NCBI GenBank assembly: GCA_017379255.1
Contig: JAFNWZ010000446.1
Coordinates: 1 to 24,259 of the forward strand
DNA from: Akkermansia sp.
Lineage (GTDB): Bacteria; Verrucomicrobiota; Verrucomicrobiia; Verrucomicrobiales; Akkermansiaceae
Reading direction: 5' to 3'
DNA length: 24,259 nucleotides
Part shown: in pieces, positions 7,099 to 15,357 of the stretch
Layout: the number at the start of each line of letters is the position of its first letter
How positions within the stretch are numbered: the stretch's first letter is position 1
Program-made: the position numbers and the translations under genes
The notes under the pieces: model-generated
What the model saw: only the letters and a program-made list of their open reading frames with translations
What the model was told of the DNA's origin: nothing
Database searches by the model: none

Positions 7099-7998
7099 AT
7101 GGCTAATACACTCACAGACCTTAAGGACGTACGCATCGCACAGGCGGCTCTCATGCCGTGGATGACCGAGCTGATGCCGCTCTCCATCTTCTCCACCAAC
7201 TTCGGACCGGCCTCTGCCGACAAGGGCGATACGGTCAAAGTTCCGGTGGTAGGCGCACCGTCTCCGTCCTCCGACTTCGATGGCAACTATGTGAAGAACA
7301 TTGACAGCGAGGCCAGCACCATTCCGGTGGTGCTCAACAAGCACAAGTTCAAGACCGTTCACATGACCGCCAAGGAAGCCGCCACTACGGCAGTCCCCCT
7401 GTTGGAAAAGCTCGTGTCTACCGCTGCCCAGCAGCTTGCCATTGACGTACTCACGGACATTTTCAGCGCCATCAAGAAGAATCAGTTTGCAACAGCTACC
7501 GATGTAGCCTCTGCGGAGGATTTTTCCTATAAGACCGTGCTGAAAATCCGTGAAGCCTGCAACAAGGCGAAGATGCCGAAAGCCGGGCGTTCTCTGGTGC
7601 TCAACACCAGCCTGAACACCGCCTTGCTGGCAGACGATATCGTGTCTCGCAGCTTCATCACCAATCTGGCACAGCCGGGCGTGGTAGAAGCCCGTATCAA
7701 CCGACTGGCCGGGCTCAACGTGTACGAGACGGACTGCGTGCCGGACAACGGCGAAAACCTCGCCGGGTTCGTCACCCATCCCTCGGCTATGGCCATAGCC
7801 ATGCGTTACCTCCAGCCCATCGCCAACTACGATGAAGCCGGAGCCGTGACTGACCCTGTCACCGGGCTGACCTTTGGCTACTTGCGCTATACGGATACGA
7901 CCTCCAACAAGGTGTATATCACGCTGGAATGCCTGTACGGCTATCAGGTCATCCGACCTGCAGCTTTGCAGCGCATCACCGTAACCCCTGCTACCTGA
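7099..7998 (+). CDS. Major capsid protein
   Basis: A 299-residue protein in the position of the major capsid gene, right after the scaffold-like gene. The size fits an HK97-fold coat protein without a delta domain. An N-terminal segment (LMPWMTELMPLSIFSTNFG), a strand-rich region with KGDTVKVPVVG, the helix EKLVSTAAQQLAIDVLTDIF, the RSLVLNTSLNTALLADD segment and the C-terminal VYITLECLYGYQVIRP are typical of such coats by eye. Several hundred copies would build the icosahedral shell. The frame is open from 7048, but those 17 codons overlap the scaffold gene; ATG at 7099 yields a standard MANTLTDL start. A specific capsid family is not assigned. Confidence 0.82.
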   Translation: MANTLTDLKDVRIAQAALMPWMTELMPLSIFSTNFGPASADKGDTVKVPVVGAPSPSSDFDGNYVKNIDSEASTIPVVLNKHKFKTVHMTAKEAATTAVPLLEKLVSTAAQQLAIDVLTDIFSAIKKNQFATATDVASAEDFSYKTVLKIREACNKAKMPKAGRSLVLNTSLNTALLADDIVSRSFITNLAQPGVVEARINRLAGLNVYETDCVPDNGENLAGFVTHPSAMAIAMRYLQPIANYDEAGAVTDPVTGLTFGYLRYTDTTSNKVYITLECLYGYQVIRPAALQRITVTPAT

Positions 7999-8000
7999 CC

Positions 8001-8288
8001 ATGAGTCTTGCCGATGAAATGAGCGCCGATTTCCTGAGCATTCATCAGGATTTACCTGATTACATCAGCATCGGCAGGAAACGAATACCGGCATTGGTCA
8101 ACGAGGGCTCGCTGGCAGCGGAGCTGGAGCTGGGAGGCTTTTCTCCCACCCGCTCCCTGTCGGTGAGAGTCCGGCGAAGCGACCTGTCGTCCACCCCGGC
8201 GGTGGGCGACTTGCTCTATTACGAGGGCGTAAGCTTTCTCATTGAGAGTATGAGCGTGAAGAAATCAACCCCATTCATCTCTCTGTAA
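8001..8288 (+). CDS. Small head-tail joining protein, gpFII-like
   Basis: A 95-residue beta-rich protein immediately after the capsid gene. The C-terminal part, with RVRRSDLSSTPAVGDLLYYEGVSF split as a strand, a GD turn and another strand, resembles the PxxGDxVxxdGxxYxI pattern of small phage head-tail attachment proteins (lambda gpFII type). Such proteins close the head and provide the surface for the tail. The ATG at 8001 follows the capsid stop by two bases; a longer frame from 7929 would overlap the capsid gene and is not needed. The stop overlaps the next start as TAATG. Confidence 0.55.
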   Translation: MSLADEMSADFLSIHQDLPDYISIGRKRIPALVNEGSLAAELELGGFSPTRSLSVRVRRSDLSSTPAVGDLLYYEGVSFLIESMSVKKSTPFISL

Positions 8289-8845
8289 TGTCTGCAACAG
8301 TAACCATCAATTCTGCATCTCTCGACCGCAAACTCGCCAAGTTCGCTATCCTGGGACAGAAGTCGCTGGAAGATGCGCTCATTGAGGGAGCAAAACGTTT
8401 CACGACTCAGGCGGTTCGCAACACCATGCCCATGATTCTGACAAAGAATCCCTCTACTGCCAAGAGCGAGTGGACGAATCGAGTCACGCATTACTTTGAA
8501 ACGCATCGTATCACCCGCAAAGGTTATCGCAAGGATGCAGCCTTGCGGCGATTGCTTGCCAAGAAAAAGAAGAGCCTGGGGCGCGAGGCTTCCGGCTGGA
8601 ATGCAGCCGCCGCCAAGCTCAAAGCTACACGCATCCCTGCCTGGGTGAAACGACATGGCATCGCAGAAGGTACTTGCCGGATCACGCGCAAGCGCAACCG
8701 CATCACCATTATTATCACTAACTCCGTGCCGTACAATGAAGCCATGACCATGCGCCGGGCTGCATTCGTGCTAGATAAGGTGGAACGTGGATTTGACGGA
8801 AACCTGCGGGCATTGAAACGAAAGCTCATCAAATCCATCCGATGA
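8288..8845 (+). CDS. Tail completion / head-tail connector protein, gpZ- or HK97 gp10-like
   Basis: A 185-residue very basic protein (KKKKSLGREA, ALKRKLIKSIR) with an N-terminal helix region LDRKLAKFAILGQKSLEDALIEGAKRF similar to the start of minor tail protein Z and gp10-like connectors, and a C-terminal strand-helix portion. Proteins of this type sit at the neck or the end of the tail tube and are encoded between the head-joining protein and the tail terminator, as here. It overlaps both neighbours by 1 and 4 bases. The exact family is uncertain and the assignment depends largely on gene order. Confidence 0.55.
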   Translation: MSATVTINSASLDRKLAKFAILGQKSLEDALIEGAKRFTTQAVRNTMPMILTKNPSTAKSEWTNRVTHYFETHRITRKGYRKDAALRRLLAKKKKSLGREASGWNAAAAKLKATRIPAWVKRHGIAEGTCRITRKRNRITIIITNSVPYNEAMTMRRAAFVLDKVERGFDGNLRALKRKLIKSIR

Positions 8846-9243
8846 ACACACACTCCATCACCGAGACGACACGCCGCTTCCTGATAGAAGTCAAGCCGGG
8901 CTTAACCATTCATACCCCCATCAGCAATGGCGAGCTTAACACGCCCTACGTCCTGCTGAGCTGCGTAGCTGATGACGAATTGATACCCGGTAACAATACA
9001 TGGGAATGCTCGTTGACCCTCGCTCTGCATAGTGCCGCTTTGGAAGAAGAGGAAACATCCATGCGAGAGCAATTCTCCACGCTCTGCGTTCTACTGGACA
9101 AAAAGAGCACCCGCGAGTCAATCAACGGCATGGCGGCTGATTTCATTCTGTACAGCCTGAGTCTGCAGAGCATCGAAGAACCACAAACGATGGATAACGA
9201 TTTTATCCAGACCGCCACCTTCCGGGTGGTGGTGCAATTTTGA
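8842..9243 (+). CDS. Putative tail terminator (gpU-like) protein
   Basis: A 133-residue protein with an alternating strand and helix pattern: LNTPYVLLSCV, TWECSLTLALHS, a long helix around residues 65-90, and TATFRVVVQF at the C-terminus. This layout and position (after the gp10/Z-like gene, before the tube-like gene) match siphophage tail terminators, which cap the tail tube and join it to the head. Sequence identity to a named family is not evident by eye. It overlaps the preceding gene by ATGA. Confidence 0.45.
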   Translation: MNTHSITETTRRFLIEVKPGLTIHTPISNGELNTPYVLLSCVADDELIPGNNTWECSLTLALHSAALEEEETSMREQFSTLCVLLDKKSTRESINGMAADFILYSLSLQSIEEPQTMDNDFIQTATFRVVVQF

Positions 9244-9260
9244 CACCGGGACAATATATT

Positions 9261-9623
9261 ATGGCTACAATTATCGGAACAGTCGGCGTATTCGGGTTCG
9301 ATGAAGACCAGCAGGGCATCCTGTTGGAATCGCAGGACATCGACTACAAGCCGGACAGCAAAGTACAGCGTGACTATCGCGGGAAAAAGGTCGGCATCAT
9401 CTTCTATGATGACCAGACCGATGTCTCCATGAAAGGTTACATCCCCCGCGACAACCCCACGGACATCAAGGTTGCCCAGACACTCGTGTTGGCGAATGCC
9501 GCACCTGACCATGGGCTGTCTACCGTTGCCTCCGGGACAAATGTCGTGACCGGGATTAAAATCGGGCTCAAAAATGAAGACCTCGCATCCTTTGAGGTAT
9601 CTTCCACCATTTACGATTTCTGA
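9261..9623 (+). CDS. Putative tail tube protein (small)
   Basis: A 120-residue beta-rich protein beginning MATIIGTVGVFG. It contains DYKPDSKVQRDYRGKKVGIIFY, where a strand-turn-strand may form the tube wall, and ends with FEVSSTIYDF. It lies between the tail-terminator-like and the chaperone-like genes, the usual location of the major tail protein. It is shorter than the typical tube protein, so a minor tail or decoration role is possible. A TTG at 9240 would give a seven-residue extension and overlap the preceding stop; ATG at 9261 is preferred, with GGGA nine bases upstream. The stop overlaps the next start (TGATG). Confidence 0.45.
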   Translation: MATIIGTVGVFGFDEDQQGILLESQDIDYKPDSKVQRDYRGKKVGIIFYDDQTDVSMKGYIPRDNPTDIKVAQTLVLANAAPDHGLSTVASGTNVVTGIKIGLKNEDLASFEVSSTIYDF

Positions 9624-10057
9624 TGCAGAAGAAACCCTCAACAGATGCGCTGAACTTCATCCGCTCCCGCGATGGAGAACTCGAATCCCTGATGCTGGCA
9701 GCATGCCTGACAGCCTTGGGGATTCCTTTTTCCGAACGCCCGGCTTTTTCTGTTTCCGGGGATGCCGAGCCCGTGGTGAACTGGCTCTTTGATGAATCTT
9801 CTCTCGATGGCAAGTTCAAAGCCAGCGAGATGATTGCCCGGTGGCAGGATAAAGGCTGGATTACTCGCACAGACAACGACCATCCGCTTGCCTATATGGC
9901 AGCCGCCATGCGTAACCTTTGCACACTCATCAACCACCACATTGGCCATGCTCCCAAGGTGGAGCTGGTGAAGCGCGGCAACAAGACTCTTGTCATTCCC
10001 GAAGGAACTCCCGAGTCCCAGCTGGGGATTCTGATTAACAAGTTCACAAGGGGGTAG
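9623..10057 (+). CDS. Putative tail assembly chaperone (gpG-like)
   Basis: A 144-residue mostly helical protein directly downstream of the tube-like gene, the usual place for the siphophage tail assembly chaperone that binds the tape-measure protein. It ends LGILINKFTRG. The last sense codons are AGG GGG before a TAG stop, and the -1 frame stays open for 40 further codons, as expected if a gpG/gpGT-type frameshift operates. No tape-measure gene follows, so the tail module seems to be interrupted here. The function rests on position and on the frameshift layout, not on motif recognition. Confidence 0.45.
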   Translation: MQKKPSTDALNFIRSRDGELESLMLAACLTALGIPFSERPAFSVSGDAEPVVNWLFDESSLDGKFKASEMIARWQDKGWITRTDNDHPLAYMAAAMRNLCTLINHHIGHAPKVELVKRGNKTLVIPEGTPESQLGILINKFTRG

Positions 10058-10173
10058 AAATAGAGAACCTCCCGGGCGCAATCCGAGAGGTTCTACAGAA
10101 AAGCAATCCACGCCTACATGGATTTCATGACCATAGAATGACATTGAACTACTCCAATGTCAAGATTTTTTAG
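10054..10173 (+). CDS. Possible -1 frameshift extension of the tail chaperone (gpT-like)
   Basis: If a ribosome slips back one base on the G-run (10050-10054) at the chaperone stop, it reads from GTA at 10054 through 39 sense codons (start VEIENLPGAIREVLQ) to TAG at 10171-10173. The open -1 frame begins at 10039, just after a TAA, and contains no usable start codon before the G-run, so only frameshifting would translate it as a whole. The end of this frame runs through the hairpin and T-tract of the terminator, so it may be the cut-off front of a longer T domain. Confidence 0.35.
   Translation, partial: VEIENLPGAIREVLQKSNPRLHGFHDHRMTLNYSNVKIF
10139..10171 (+). terminator. Rho-independent terminator at the end of the phage genes
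   Basis: TGACATTG (10139-10146) pairs perfectly with CAATGTCA (10155-10162) around an 8-base loop. A T-run (10166-10171) follows within AGATTTTTT. The stem is AT-rich, so termination may be only moderate. It marks the right end of the phage reading frames. Confidence 0.6.
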
Positions 10174-10577
10174 CAAAAAGCCTTCTTTTTAAGTGAAAAG
10201 TGACGTGCAGACAGGATTGCGCTTCCTGCTGCACGGAGCTCCTTTACAGGCTCATAATGAACAGGACAATCTGCACTATGATAACCAGAAGCTCAATCCA
10301 CTTTAATGTAGGCATTTGTGGTTGCTATTCTGCCAGCCGAGTTCAACTGCTGTTCCGTACCCTTGCGGACACGTTACCCCAGAGGAAAGGGCTGCTAACT
10401 CTCCGCTGAAGGTGAACGAGCCACCCACCAGACGAGTGGTGGCGGAAAAGCGGAGTCTAGCATATAGCCGTCATCCGTTCAAGTCTGAACGGCTTATACT
10501 TTTGACATCCAACTTTTTGCTATTGACCCGTTTTCCGTTATGAGTTGCGATTTTATAACCCGCTGAAATCCAGGCAC
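10174..10577. other. Non-coding, hairpin-rich gap between phage genes and tRNA
   Basis: About 400 bases without a convincing gene. Short frames exist but have no family resemblance or ribosome-binding sites. The stretch contains several strong stem-loops. CGTGCAG/CTGCACG (10204-10210 with 10229-10235) is stacked on CAGGA/TCCTG (10212-10216 with 10224-10228). CTCCGCT/AGCGGAG (10401-10407 with 10449-10455) encloses GCCAC/GTGGC and CAC/GTG (10420-10443). CCGTTCA/TGAACGG (10475-10481 with 10486-10492) has a four-base loop. It may hold a structured RNA, the phage attachment region, or both. Confidence 0.4.
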
Positions 10578-10625
10578 AAAAAAATGGAGCGGTCGTTACC
10601 ATTTTTTCTTGGTTACGACCGCTCC
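10578..10625 (-). terminator. Rho-independent terminator of tRNA-Met
   Basis: Read on the minus strand, a 15-base arm (10611-10625) pairs with a 15-base arm (10586-10600) with one mismatch, around a 10-base A-rich loop. A run of seven T (10578-10584) follows one base later. It begins five bases after the tRNA 3' end. Confidence 0.85.
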
Positions 10626-10630
10626 CATAA

Positions 10631-10702
<72 letters not shown>

Positions 10703-10732
10703 ATTGGAACCACCGGAGTGGTTGGTGAGCGG

Positions 10733-10761
10733 AGTATACACCCAGACGTGAGCTTTGGCAA
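10733..10761 (-). promoter_or_regulatory. Strong promoter of tRNA-Met
   Basis: On the minus strand TTGCCA (10756-10761), a 17-base spacer and TATACT (10733-10738) form a near-consensus promoter. Transcription would start near 10726. The short leader contains a perfect hairpin AACCAC/GTGGTT (10708-10723) five bases before the mature tRNA end. Confidence 0.75.
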
Positions 10762-10780
10762 GCCTAAAATTGCGCTTTTT

Positions 10781-11701
10781 TTATTTTTTCCGGTTGCGGA
10801 GCTGCTGCATGCGCTTCAGGACCGTCTCCGGGTCTGCAAATGTAGCCTCGAATTTCTGCTTTTCGGCAGGGGTGACAGAGGAGTCCAGAGCCATCGCCTC
10901 GCGACCAACAGCGGCGGCGGCATTCACATCTTCCACGCTCTCGGCAGACATGAGCAGAATCTGGAACTTGACCTGCATCATGCCCGGCTTATTCTCCGGG
11001 TAGGCAGTCTCCAGGGCCTTATCAATCTTCGCTATGGCATCAGCCTTGAAGGCGACAGCAGCCAGGGTACGCTGGAACTCAGCGCGCTGGTCCTCCACCG
11101 CCTGCTGGTGGCGCAGCCCGGAAGTATCCTGCGGGTCAAGAGCCACGATGCGGGCCTTCAGCCCGGCAGCGCCGGAGCGCATCTCGGCAGGAATCGCCTT
11201 GTATGCCTGCACCAGGGTAGCCAGTTGTTCAGCCCCCTGTTGCGAATCTGCCTTCCTGAGCAGCGCAGCCACCTCCAGCGCGGCATCCAGCGGCGCCGCA
11301 GCCTCAGCAACACTCGGCGTGTATCCATTGAAACCACCCACTACATCGCCCTGGGGGGTCAGCACCAGGATAGTGGGGAAACCATCCACGCCATACTGGT
11401 CGCAAAGTTTCTCATTGCGGGCGCGCAGTTCCTTATCAAACTTGGGATTGCGCGGAACATCCACTTCCATGAAAACAAACTTATCCTTGGCATACTGCTC
11501 AAATGCCGGGGTATCCAGCACCTGCTTGCGCAGGCGAATGCACCAGCCGCACCAGTCCGACCCGGTAAAATCCACCAGCACAGCCTTATTCTCTGCAGCA
11601 GCCTTGGCCTTGGCTGCTTCCAGATCCGTCATCCATTCGGCTGCCCAGGCCGGGGCCAGAGCCACCAGCGCCATTGCAGCACATAAAGTTCTCTTGAACA
11701 T
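10781..11701 (-). CDS. Exported thioredoxin-fold protein with CGWC active site
   Basis: A 306-residue protein starting MFKRTLCAAM, with a cleavable signal peptide ending near AWA-AEW (about residue 21). Residues 40-130 form a thioredoxin-like domain (Thioredoxin_7 or DsbD-gamma style) with DFTGSDWCGWC, the redox pair C51 and C54, KFVFMEVDV and the cis-proline region GVDGFPTI. It probably reduces or oxidises disulfides outside the cytoplasm. The C-terminal 160 residues are helical, Ala- and Gln-rich and unrecognised; they may be TPR-like or bind partners. A longer frame starting at 11857 lacks sense as a protein start, whereas 11701 gives the signal peptide. It stands alone between the tRNA gene and divergent carB. 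No Shine-Dalgarno is present; the -10 box is six bases from the ATG. Confidence 0.85.
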   Translation of the reverse strand: MFKRTLCAAMALVALAPAWAAEWMTDLEAAKAKAAAENKAVLVDFTGSDWCGWCIRLRKQVLDTPAFEQYAKDKFVFMEVDVPRNPKFDKELRARNEKLCDQYGVDGFPTILVLTPQGDVVGGFNGYTPSVAEAAAPLDAALEVAALLRKADSQQGAEQLATLVQAYKAIPAEMRSGAAGLKARIVALDPQDTSGLRHQQAVEDQRAEFQRTLAAVAFKADAIAKIDKALETAYPENKPGMMQVKFQILLMSAESVEDVNAAAAVGREAMALDSSVTPAEKQKFEATFADPETVLKRMQQLRNRKK

Positions 11702-11707
11702 GAGCGT

Positions 11708-11737
11708 ATGATAACACAGCCGCCCCCGCCACCGCAA
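11708..11737 (-). promoter_or_regulatory. Promoter-like sequence of the thioredoxin-fold gene, possibly leaderless
   Basis: On the minus strand TTGCGG (11732-11737), an 18-base spacer and TATCAT (11708-11713) precede the ATG (11701) by only six bases, so transcription should begin at or next to the start codon. This fits the lack of a Shine-Dalgarno. Confidence 0.4.
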
Positions 11738-11972
11738 GCCCATTTTCCGACCGTAAACATGGACATTCAAATTCGCGCGCATACGCAGGCCATGGAACAC
11801 TTCTAAGGAAAACAAACTAAAAATCCGGAGCAAACCAGCACTTACAGCGCAGCTCAAACTTCATATCCGTTTGAAATCCGGGCTATCTGGTAATTTTTTT
11901 ACAAAATTCGTGGTAAATTAGTCTTGCATTTTGGGCCGAGCTGTGGCATATATCTGCAAGTTTACACTGACC

Positions 11973-14900
11973 ATGCCTAAAGACACATCTATCAAGAAGA
12001 TTCTCGTCATTGGCTCGGGCCCCATTGTTATCGGTCAGGGGTGTGAGTTTGACTACTCCGGCACTCAAGCCTGTAAGGCTCTGAAGCAGGAAGGATATGA
12101 GGTGGTGTTGGTTAACTCCAACCCGGCCACTATCATGACCGACCCGGAGACCGCCCCCCGCACATACGTGGAACCGATTACGCCCGAATATGTAGAAAAA
12201 ATCATTGCCCGCGAGCGCCCGGATGCCATGCTGCCCACCCTGGGCGGCCAGACGGCGCTGAACTGCGCCATGGCACTGCACAAGAACGGTACGCTGGAGA
12301 AATACGGCGTGCGCATGATTGGTGCTGATGCCGAAGCCATCGACCGCGGCGAAGACCGCCAGAGCTTCAAGGATGCGATGATGCGCATCGGCCTTGACCT
12401 GCCTGCCAGCGGCGTGGCCCACAACATGACCGAAGCCTGGGATATTGCCAAGAATGTGGTGGGCAACTACCCGATGATTATCCGCCCCGCCTTCACGCTG
12501 GGTGGCACAGGTGGCGGCGTGGCCTACAACAAGACCGAGTTCGAGGAGATTGTGGCCCGCGGTCTGGACCTTTCCCCGGTTCACGAAGTTCTCATCGAAG
12601 AAAGCCTGCTGGGCTGGAAGGAAATCGAAATGGAAGTGATGCGCGACTGCGCCGACAACTGCATCGCCATCTGTTCCATTGAGAACCTGGACCCCATGGG
12701 CATCCACACCGGCGACTCCATCACTGTGGCCCCGGCCATGACACTGACCGCCCGCGAATACGCCATTGTGCGCGAAGCCTCTTTCGCCATCATCCGCGAA
12801 ATCGGCGTGAAGAGCGGCGGCAGTAACATCCAGTTTGCCATGTGCCCGCGCACCGGCCGCCTCGTGGTCATCGAGATGAACCCGCGCGTGAGCCGCTCCT
12901 CTGCCCTGGCCTCCAAGGCCACCGGCTTCCCCATCGCCAAGTTTGCCGCCAAGCTGGCCATCGGCTACACGCTGGATGAGCTGCGCAACGACATCACCAA
13001 GGTGACTCCCGCCTCCTTTGAACCCACCATCGACTACGTGGTGGTGAAGGTACCGCGCTTCACCTTCGAGAAGTTCAAGAAGGCAGATGAGCGCCTGACC
13101 ACCGCCATGAAGAGCGTGGGCGAGGTGATGAGCATCGGCCGCACCTTCAAGGAATCCCTGCAGAAGGCCCTGCGTTCTCTGGAAACCGGCCGCTGGGGTT
13201 TCGGCTTCGACCTGAAGGATCCGAAGAACCCGACCCGCGATGAAATTGCCGCCAAGCTGGCCGTGCCGAATGCTGACCGCATCTTCTGGATTCAGACGGC
13301 TTATGTGAACGGCTGGACGCTGGAGGAAATCCAGGATCTCACCGACATCGACCCCTGGTTCCTGGACCAGCTCAAGCAGCTGGCTGAAGCCGGCATGAAG
13401 CTCAAGGAGCTCGACCTGCTGGAAGCCAAGAAGATGGGCTTCTCCGACCGCCAGATTGCTCTGGCCCGCGGTTGCTCCGAGGACGAAGTGCGCGCTGCCC
13501 GCAAGGCCCAGGGTGTGGTGCCCTGCTACCGTCTGGTAGACAGCTGCTCCGCTGAGTTCGAGGCCATTACGCCCTACTTCTATTCCTCCTACGGTGAAGA
13601 GAACGAAGCCCGCAAGACCGACAAGAAGAAAATCATGATTCTGGGCGGTGGTCCGAACCGCATCGGCCAGGGTATCGAGTTCGACTACTGCTGCTCGCAC
13701 GCTTCCTTTGCCCTCAAGGAACTGGGTTACGAGACCATCATGGTCAACTCCAACCCGGAAACCGTCTCCACCGACTTCGACACCTCCGACAAGCTCTACT
13801 TCGAGCCGCTGACCCTGGAAGATGTGCTCAACATCTGCGACCAGGAGAAGCCCGATGGCGTCATCGTCCAGTTCGGCGGCCAGACCCCGCTGAACCTGGC
13901 TGCCGCCCTGCAGGAACGCGGTGTGCCCATCATCGGCACCAGCCCCCGCAGCATCGAGCTGGCAGAAGACCGCAAGTACTTCTCTGCCCTGCTGGACGAA
14001 ATCGGCCTGAAGCAGGCCGAGGCCGGCACCGCCACCAATGAGGATGAGGCTGTGGCCGTGGCCAGCCGCATCGGCTACCCGGTGCTGGTGCGCCCCTCCT
14101 TCGTGCTGGGTGGCCGCGCCATGATGATTGTGTACGATGAGCAGGAACTGCGCACCTACATGCGAGAGGCTGTGGATGCCTCCCCCGAGCGCCCGGTGCT
14201 GGTAGACCGCTTCCTGGAACACGCCATGGAGATTGACGTGGACGTGATTGCCGACGGCGAAATCAGCGTGGTGGGTGCCATCATGCAGCACGTGGAACCC
14301 GCCGGTATCCACTCCGGTGACTCTGCCTGCATGATTCCGCCGAACCGCGTTTCCGTGGGCATGCACAAGGAAATGATGCGCGCCGCCAAGGAACTGGCCG
14401 CCAAGCTCAACGTGAAGGGTCTCATGAACTGCCAGTTTGCCGTGAAGGACGAGCAGCTGTACGTGATTGAGGTGAACCCCCGCGCTTCCCGTACCGTTCC
14501 CTTCGTGTCCAAGTCCATCGGCGTGCCGCTGGCCAAGCTGGCTGCCAAGGTGATGAGCGGCTGCAAGCTCAAGGACCTGGGCTTCACCAAGGAAGTGGTG
14601 CCGCCCTACTACACCGTGAAGGAAGCCGTGTTCCCCTGGAACCGCTTCCCGGGCATCGACGTGGTGCTGGGGCCGGAAATGCACTCCACCGGTGAGGTGA
14701 TGGGCATTGACTCTGACCCCGAAGTAGCCTACCTGAAGAGCCAGGTGAGCGCTTTCAACGCCCTGCCCAAGGAAGGTCTGGTCTTCATCTCCGTGAGCGA
14801 CCGCGACAAGCACCTCGTGACCGATATTGCCCGCATGCTGGAAAAGGCAGGCTTCGATATCTGCGCCACCAAGGGCACCATGATTCACCTGCTGCAGAAC

Positions 14901-15194
14901 GGCATTGAATGCGAACGCGCCTACAAGGTGCACGAGCGCCGCCGCCCGGACATCGTGGACCGCATCAAGAACGGTGATATCGTGTTCGTCATCAACACCC
15001 CCGGCTCTCACGATGCCCGCGAGGACGAAGTTTCCATCCGCGCCGCCGCAGTGAGCAGCAATATCTCCTACACCACGGACCTCTCCAGCGCCCGCGCATG
15101 CGCCGCCGCCATGCTGCACGCCAAGAACAAGGAGACCACCGTGCGCACCCTGCAGGAGTACCACGCCGAGGCTGCTGCCGAGTATCAGAACTGA
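11973..15194 (+). CDS. carB: Carbamoyl-phosphate synthase large subunit
   Basis: A 1073-residue protein, the same length as E. coli CarB. It makes carbamoyl phosphate from bicarbonate, ATP and ammonia delivered by the glutaminase subunit CarA, feeding pyrimidine and arginine synthesis. The two homologous halves are plain: the first starts with [19 protein letters not shown] and contains [10 protein letters not shown], the second starts near 555 with [18 protein letters not shown] and contains [11 protein letters not shown]. Each carries an ATP-grasp domain with an [18 protein letters not shown] or [18 protein letters not shown] block. The last 140 residues (from about [12 protein letters not shown]) form the MGS-type allosteric domain. 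ATG at 11973 matches the normal N-terminus; no Shine-Dalgarno is seen. carA is not adjacent. A strong terminator follows directly. The 270 bases before it hold only weak promoter-like matches, such as TTGCAT and CATATA at 11924-11952. Confidence 0.98.
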   Translation: MPKDTSIKKILVIGSGPIVIGQGCEFDYSGTQACKALKQEGYEVVLVNSNPATIMTDPETAPRTYVEPITPEYVEKIIARERPDAMLPTLGGQTALNCAMALHKNGTLEKYGVRMIGADAEAIDRGEDRQSFKDAMMRIGLDLPASGVAHNMTEAWDIAKNVVGNYPMIIRPAFTLGGTGGGVAYNKTEFEEIVARGLDLSPVHEVLIEESLLGWKEIEMEVMRDCADNCIAICSIENLDPMGIHTGDSITVAPAMTLTAREYAIVREASFAIIREIGVKSGGSNIQFAMCPRTGRLVVIEMNPRVSRSSALASKATGFPIAKFAAKLAIGYTLDELRNDITKVTPASFEPTIDYVVVKVPRFTFEKFKKADERLTTAMKSVGEVMSIGRTFKESLQKALRSLETGRWGFGFDLKDPKNPTRDEIAAKLAVPNADRIFWIQTAYVNGWTLEEIQDLTDIDPWFLDQLKQLAEAGMKLKELDLLEAKKMGFSDRQIALARGCSEDEVRAARKAQGVVPCYRLVDSCSAEFEAITPYFYSSYGEENEARKTDKKKIMILGGGPNRIGQGIEFDYCCSHASFALKELGYETIMVNSNPETVSTDFDTSDKLYFEPLTLEDVLNICDQEKPDGVIVQFGGQTPLNLAAALQERGVPIIGTSPRSIELAEDRKYFSALLDEIGLKQAEAGTATNEDEAVAVASRIGYPVLVRPSFVLGGRAMMIVYDEQELRTYMREAVDASPERPVLVDRFLEHAMEIDVDVIADGEISVVGAIMQHVEPAGIHSGDSACMIPPNRVSVGMHKEMMRAAKELAAKLNVKGLMNCQFAVKDEQLYVIEVNPRASRTVPFVSKSIGVPLAKLAAKVMSGCKLKDLGFTKEVVPPYYTVKEAVFPWNRFPGIDVVLGPEMHSTGEVMGIDSDPEVAYLKSQVSAFNALPKEGLVFISVSDRDKHLVTDIARMLEKAGFDICATKGTMIHLLQNGIECERAYKVHERRRPDIVDRIKNGDIVFVINTPGSHDAREDEVSIRAAAVSSNISYTTDLSSARACAAAMLHAKNKETTVRTLQEYHAEAAAEYQN

Positions 15195-15219
15195 TAAAAA
15201 ATCCGAAACAAAGCTTCAG

Positions 15220-15252
15220 CGCCCCTTTCCCTCAACCGGAAAGGGGCGTTTT
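15220..15252 (+). terminator. Strong Rho-independent terminator after carB
   Basis: CGCCCCTTTCC (15220-15230) pairs perfectly with GGAAAGGGGCG (15238-15248), an 11-bp stem with a 7-base loop, followed by TTTT. It begins 25 bases after the carB stop. Confidence 0.88.
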
Positions 15253-15290
15253 GTCTGGCCGTTTTTCCAGAACCCACCGCATCTGCATAC

Positions 15291-15319
15291 TTGACATACC
15301 GCCTGCCAAACAGTATGAT
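15291..15319 (+). promoter_or_regulatory. Near-consensus sigma70 promoter
   Basis: TTGACA (15291-15296), exactly 17 bases, then TATGAT (15314-15319). Transcription should begin near 15326, about 32 bases before the ATG of the small protein gene at 15358. Confidence 0.85.
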
Positions 15320-15357
15320 ACGCAACAACAAACCAACACATAGAAAGCACACACACC

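Larger units (their letters stand above)
1..10173 (+). mobile_element. Prophage or prophage remnant, lambda-type head module, partial
   Basis: An uninterrupted run of phage genes fills the left of the window: holin-like, endolysin, gpW-like adaptor, portal, S49 protease, coiled-coil scaffold, major capsid, connectors, tail terminator-like and tail chaperone-like proteins. The order from adaptor to chaperone follows lambda-like siphophages. Neighbouring genes overlap by a few bases, as in a single late transcript. The left end is outside the window. On the right the phage genes stop at a terminator near 10171, before any tape-measure or tail-tip gene, and a tRNA-Met follows whose 3' end faces the phage, a common integration position. 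No integrase, repressor or terminase is seen here. The element is interrupted by two AT-rich antisense genes. Intact versus degenerate status cannot be settled from this window. Confidence 0.85.

Noticed and set aside
7639..7648. ACGATATCGT palindrome in the capsid gene (also GATATCGTG in carB and the GH84 gene)
   Set aside because: These are inside conserved coding sequence, encode ordinary Asp-Ile-Val type codons and have no neighbouring hairpins; most likely chance matches to the array motif.
9240..9261. TTG start at 9240 for the tube-like gene
   Set aside because: It would overlap the previous stop, which is possible, but the ATG at 9261 gives a more typical start and has GGGA nine bases before it.
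10395..10460. SRP RNA, RNase P RNA or hammerhead ribozyme
   Set aside because: The nested hairpin was compared with the conserved cores I know for these RNAs and none of the invariant bases are in place.
10200..10543. Two short plus-strand frames (69 and 75 codons) in the gap before the tRNA
   Set aside because: No ribosome-binding site, no family resemblance, and they run through strong hairpins; the stretch is better read as non-coding.
11883..15164. Open frame of 1093 codons on the minus strand opposite carB
   Set aside because: It mirrors carB almost exactly, is His/Gly/Ala/Val-rich as expected for the antisense of a GC-rich gene, and shows no protein family. carB is certain.
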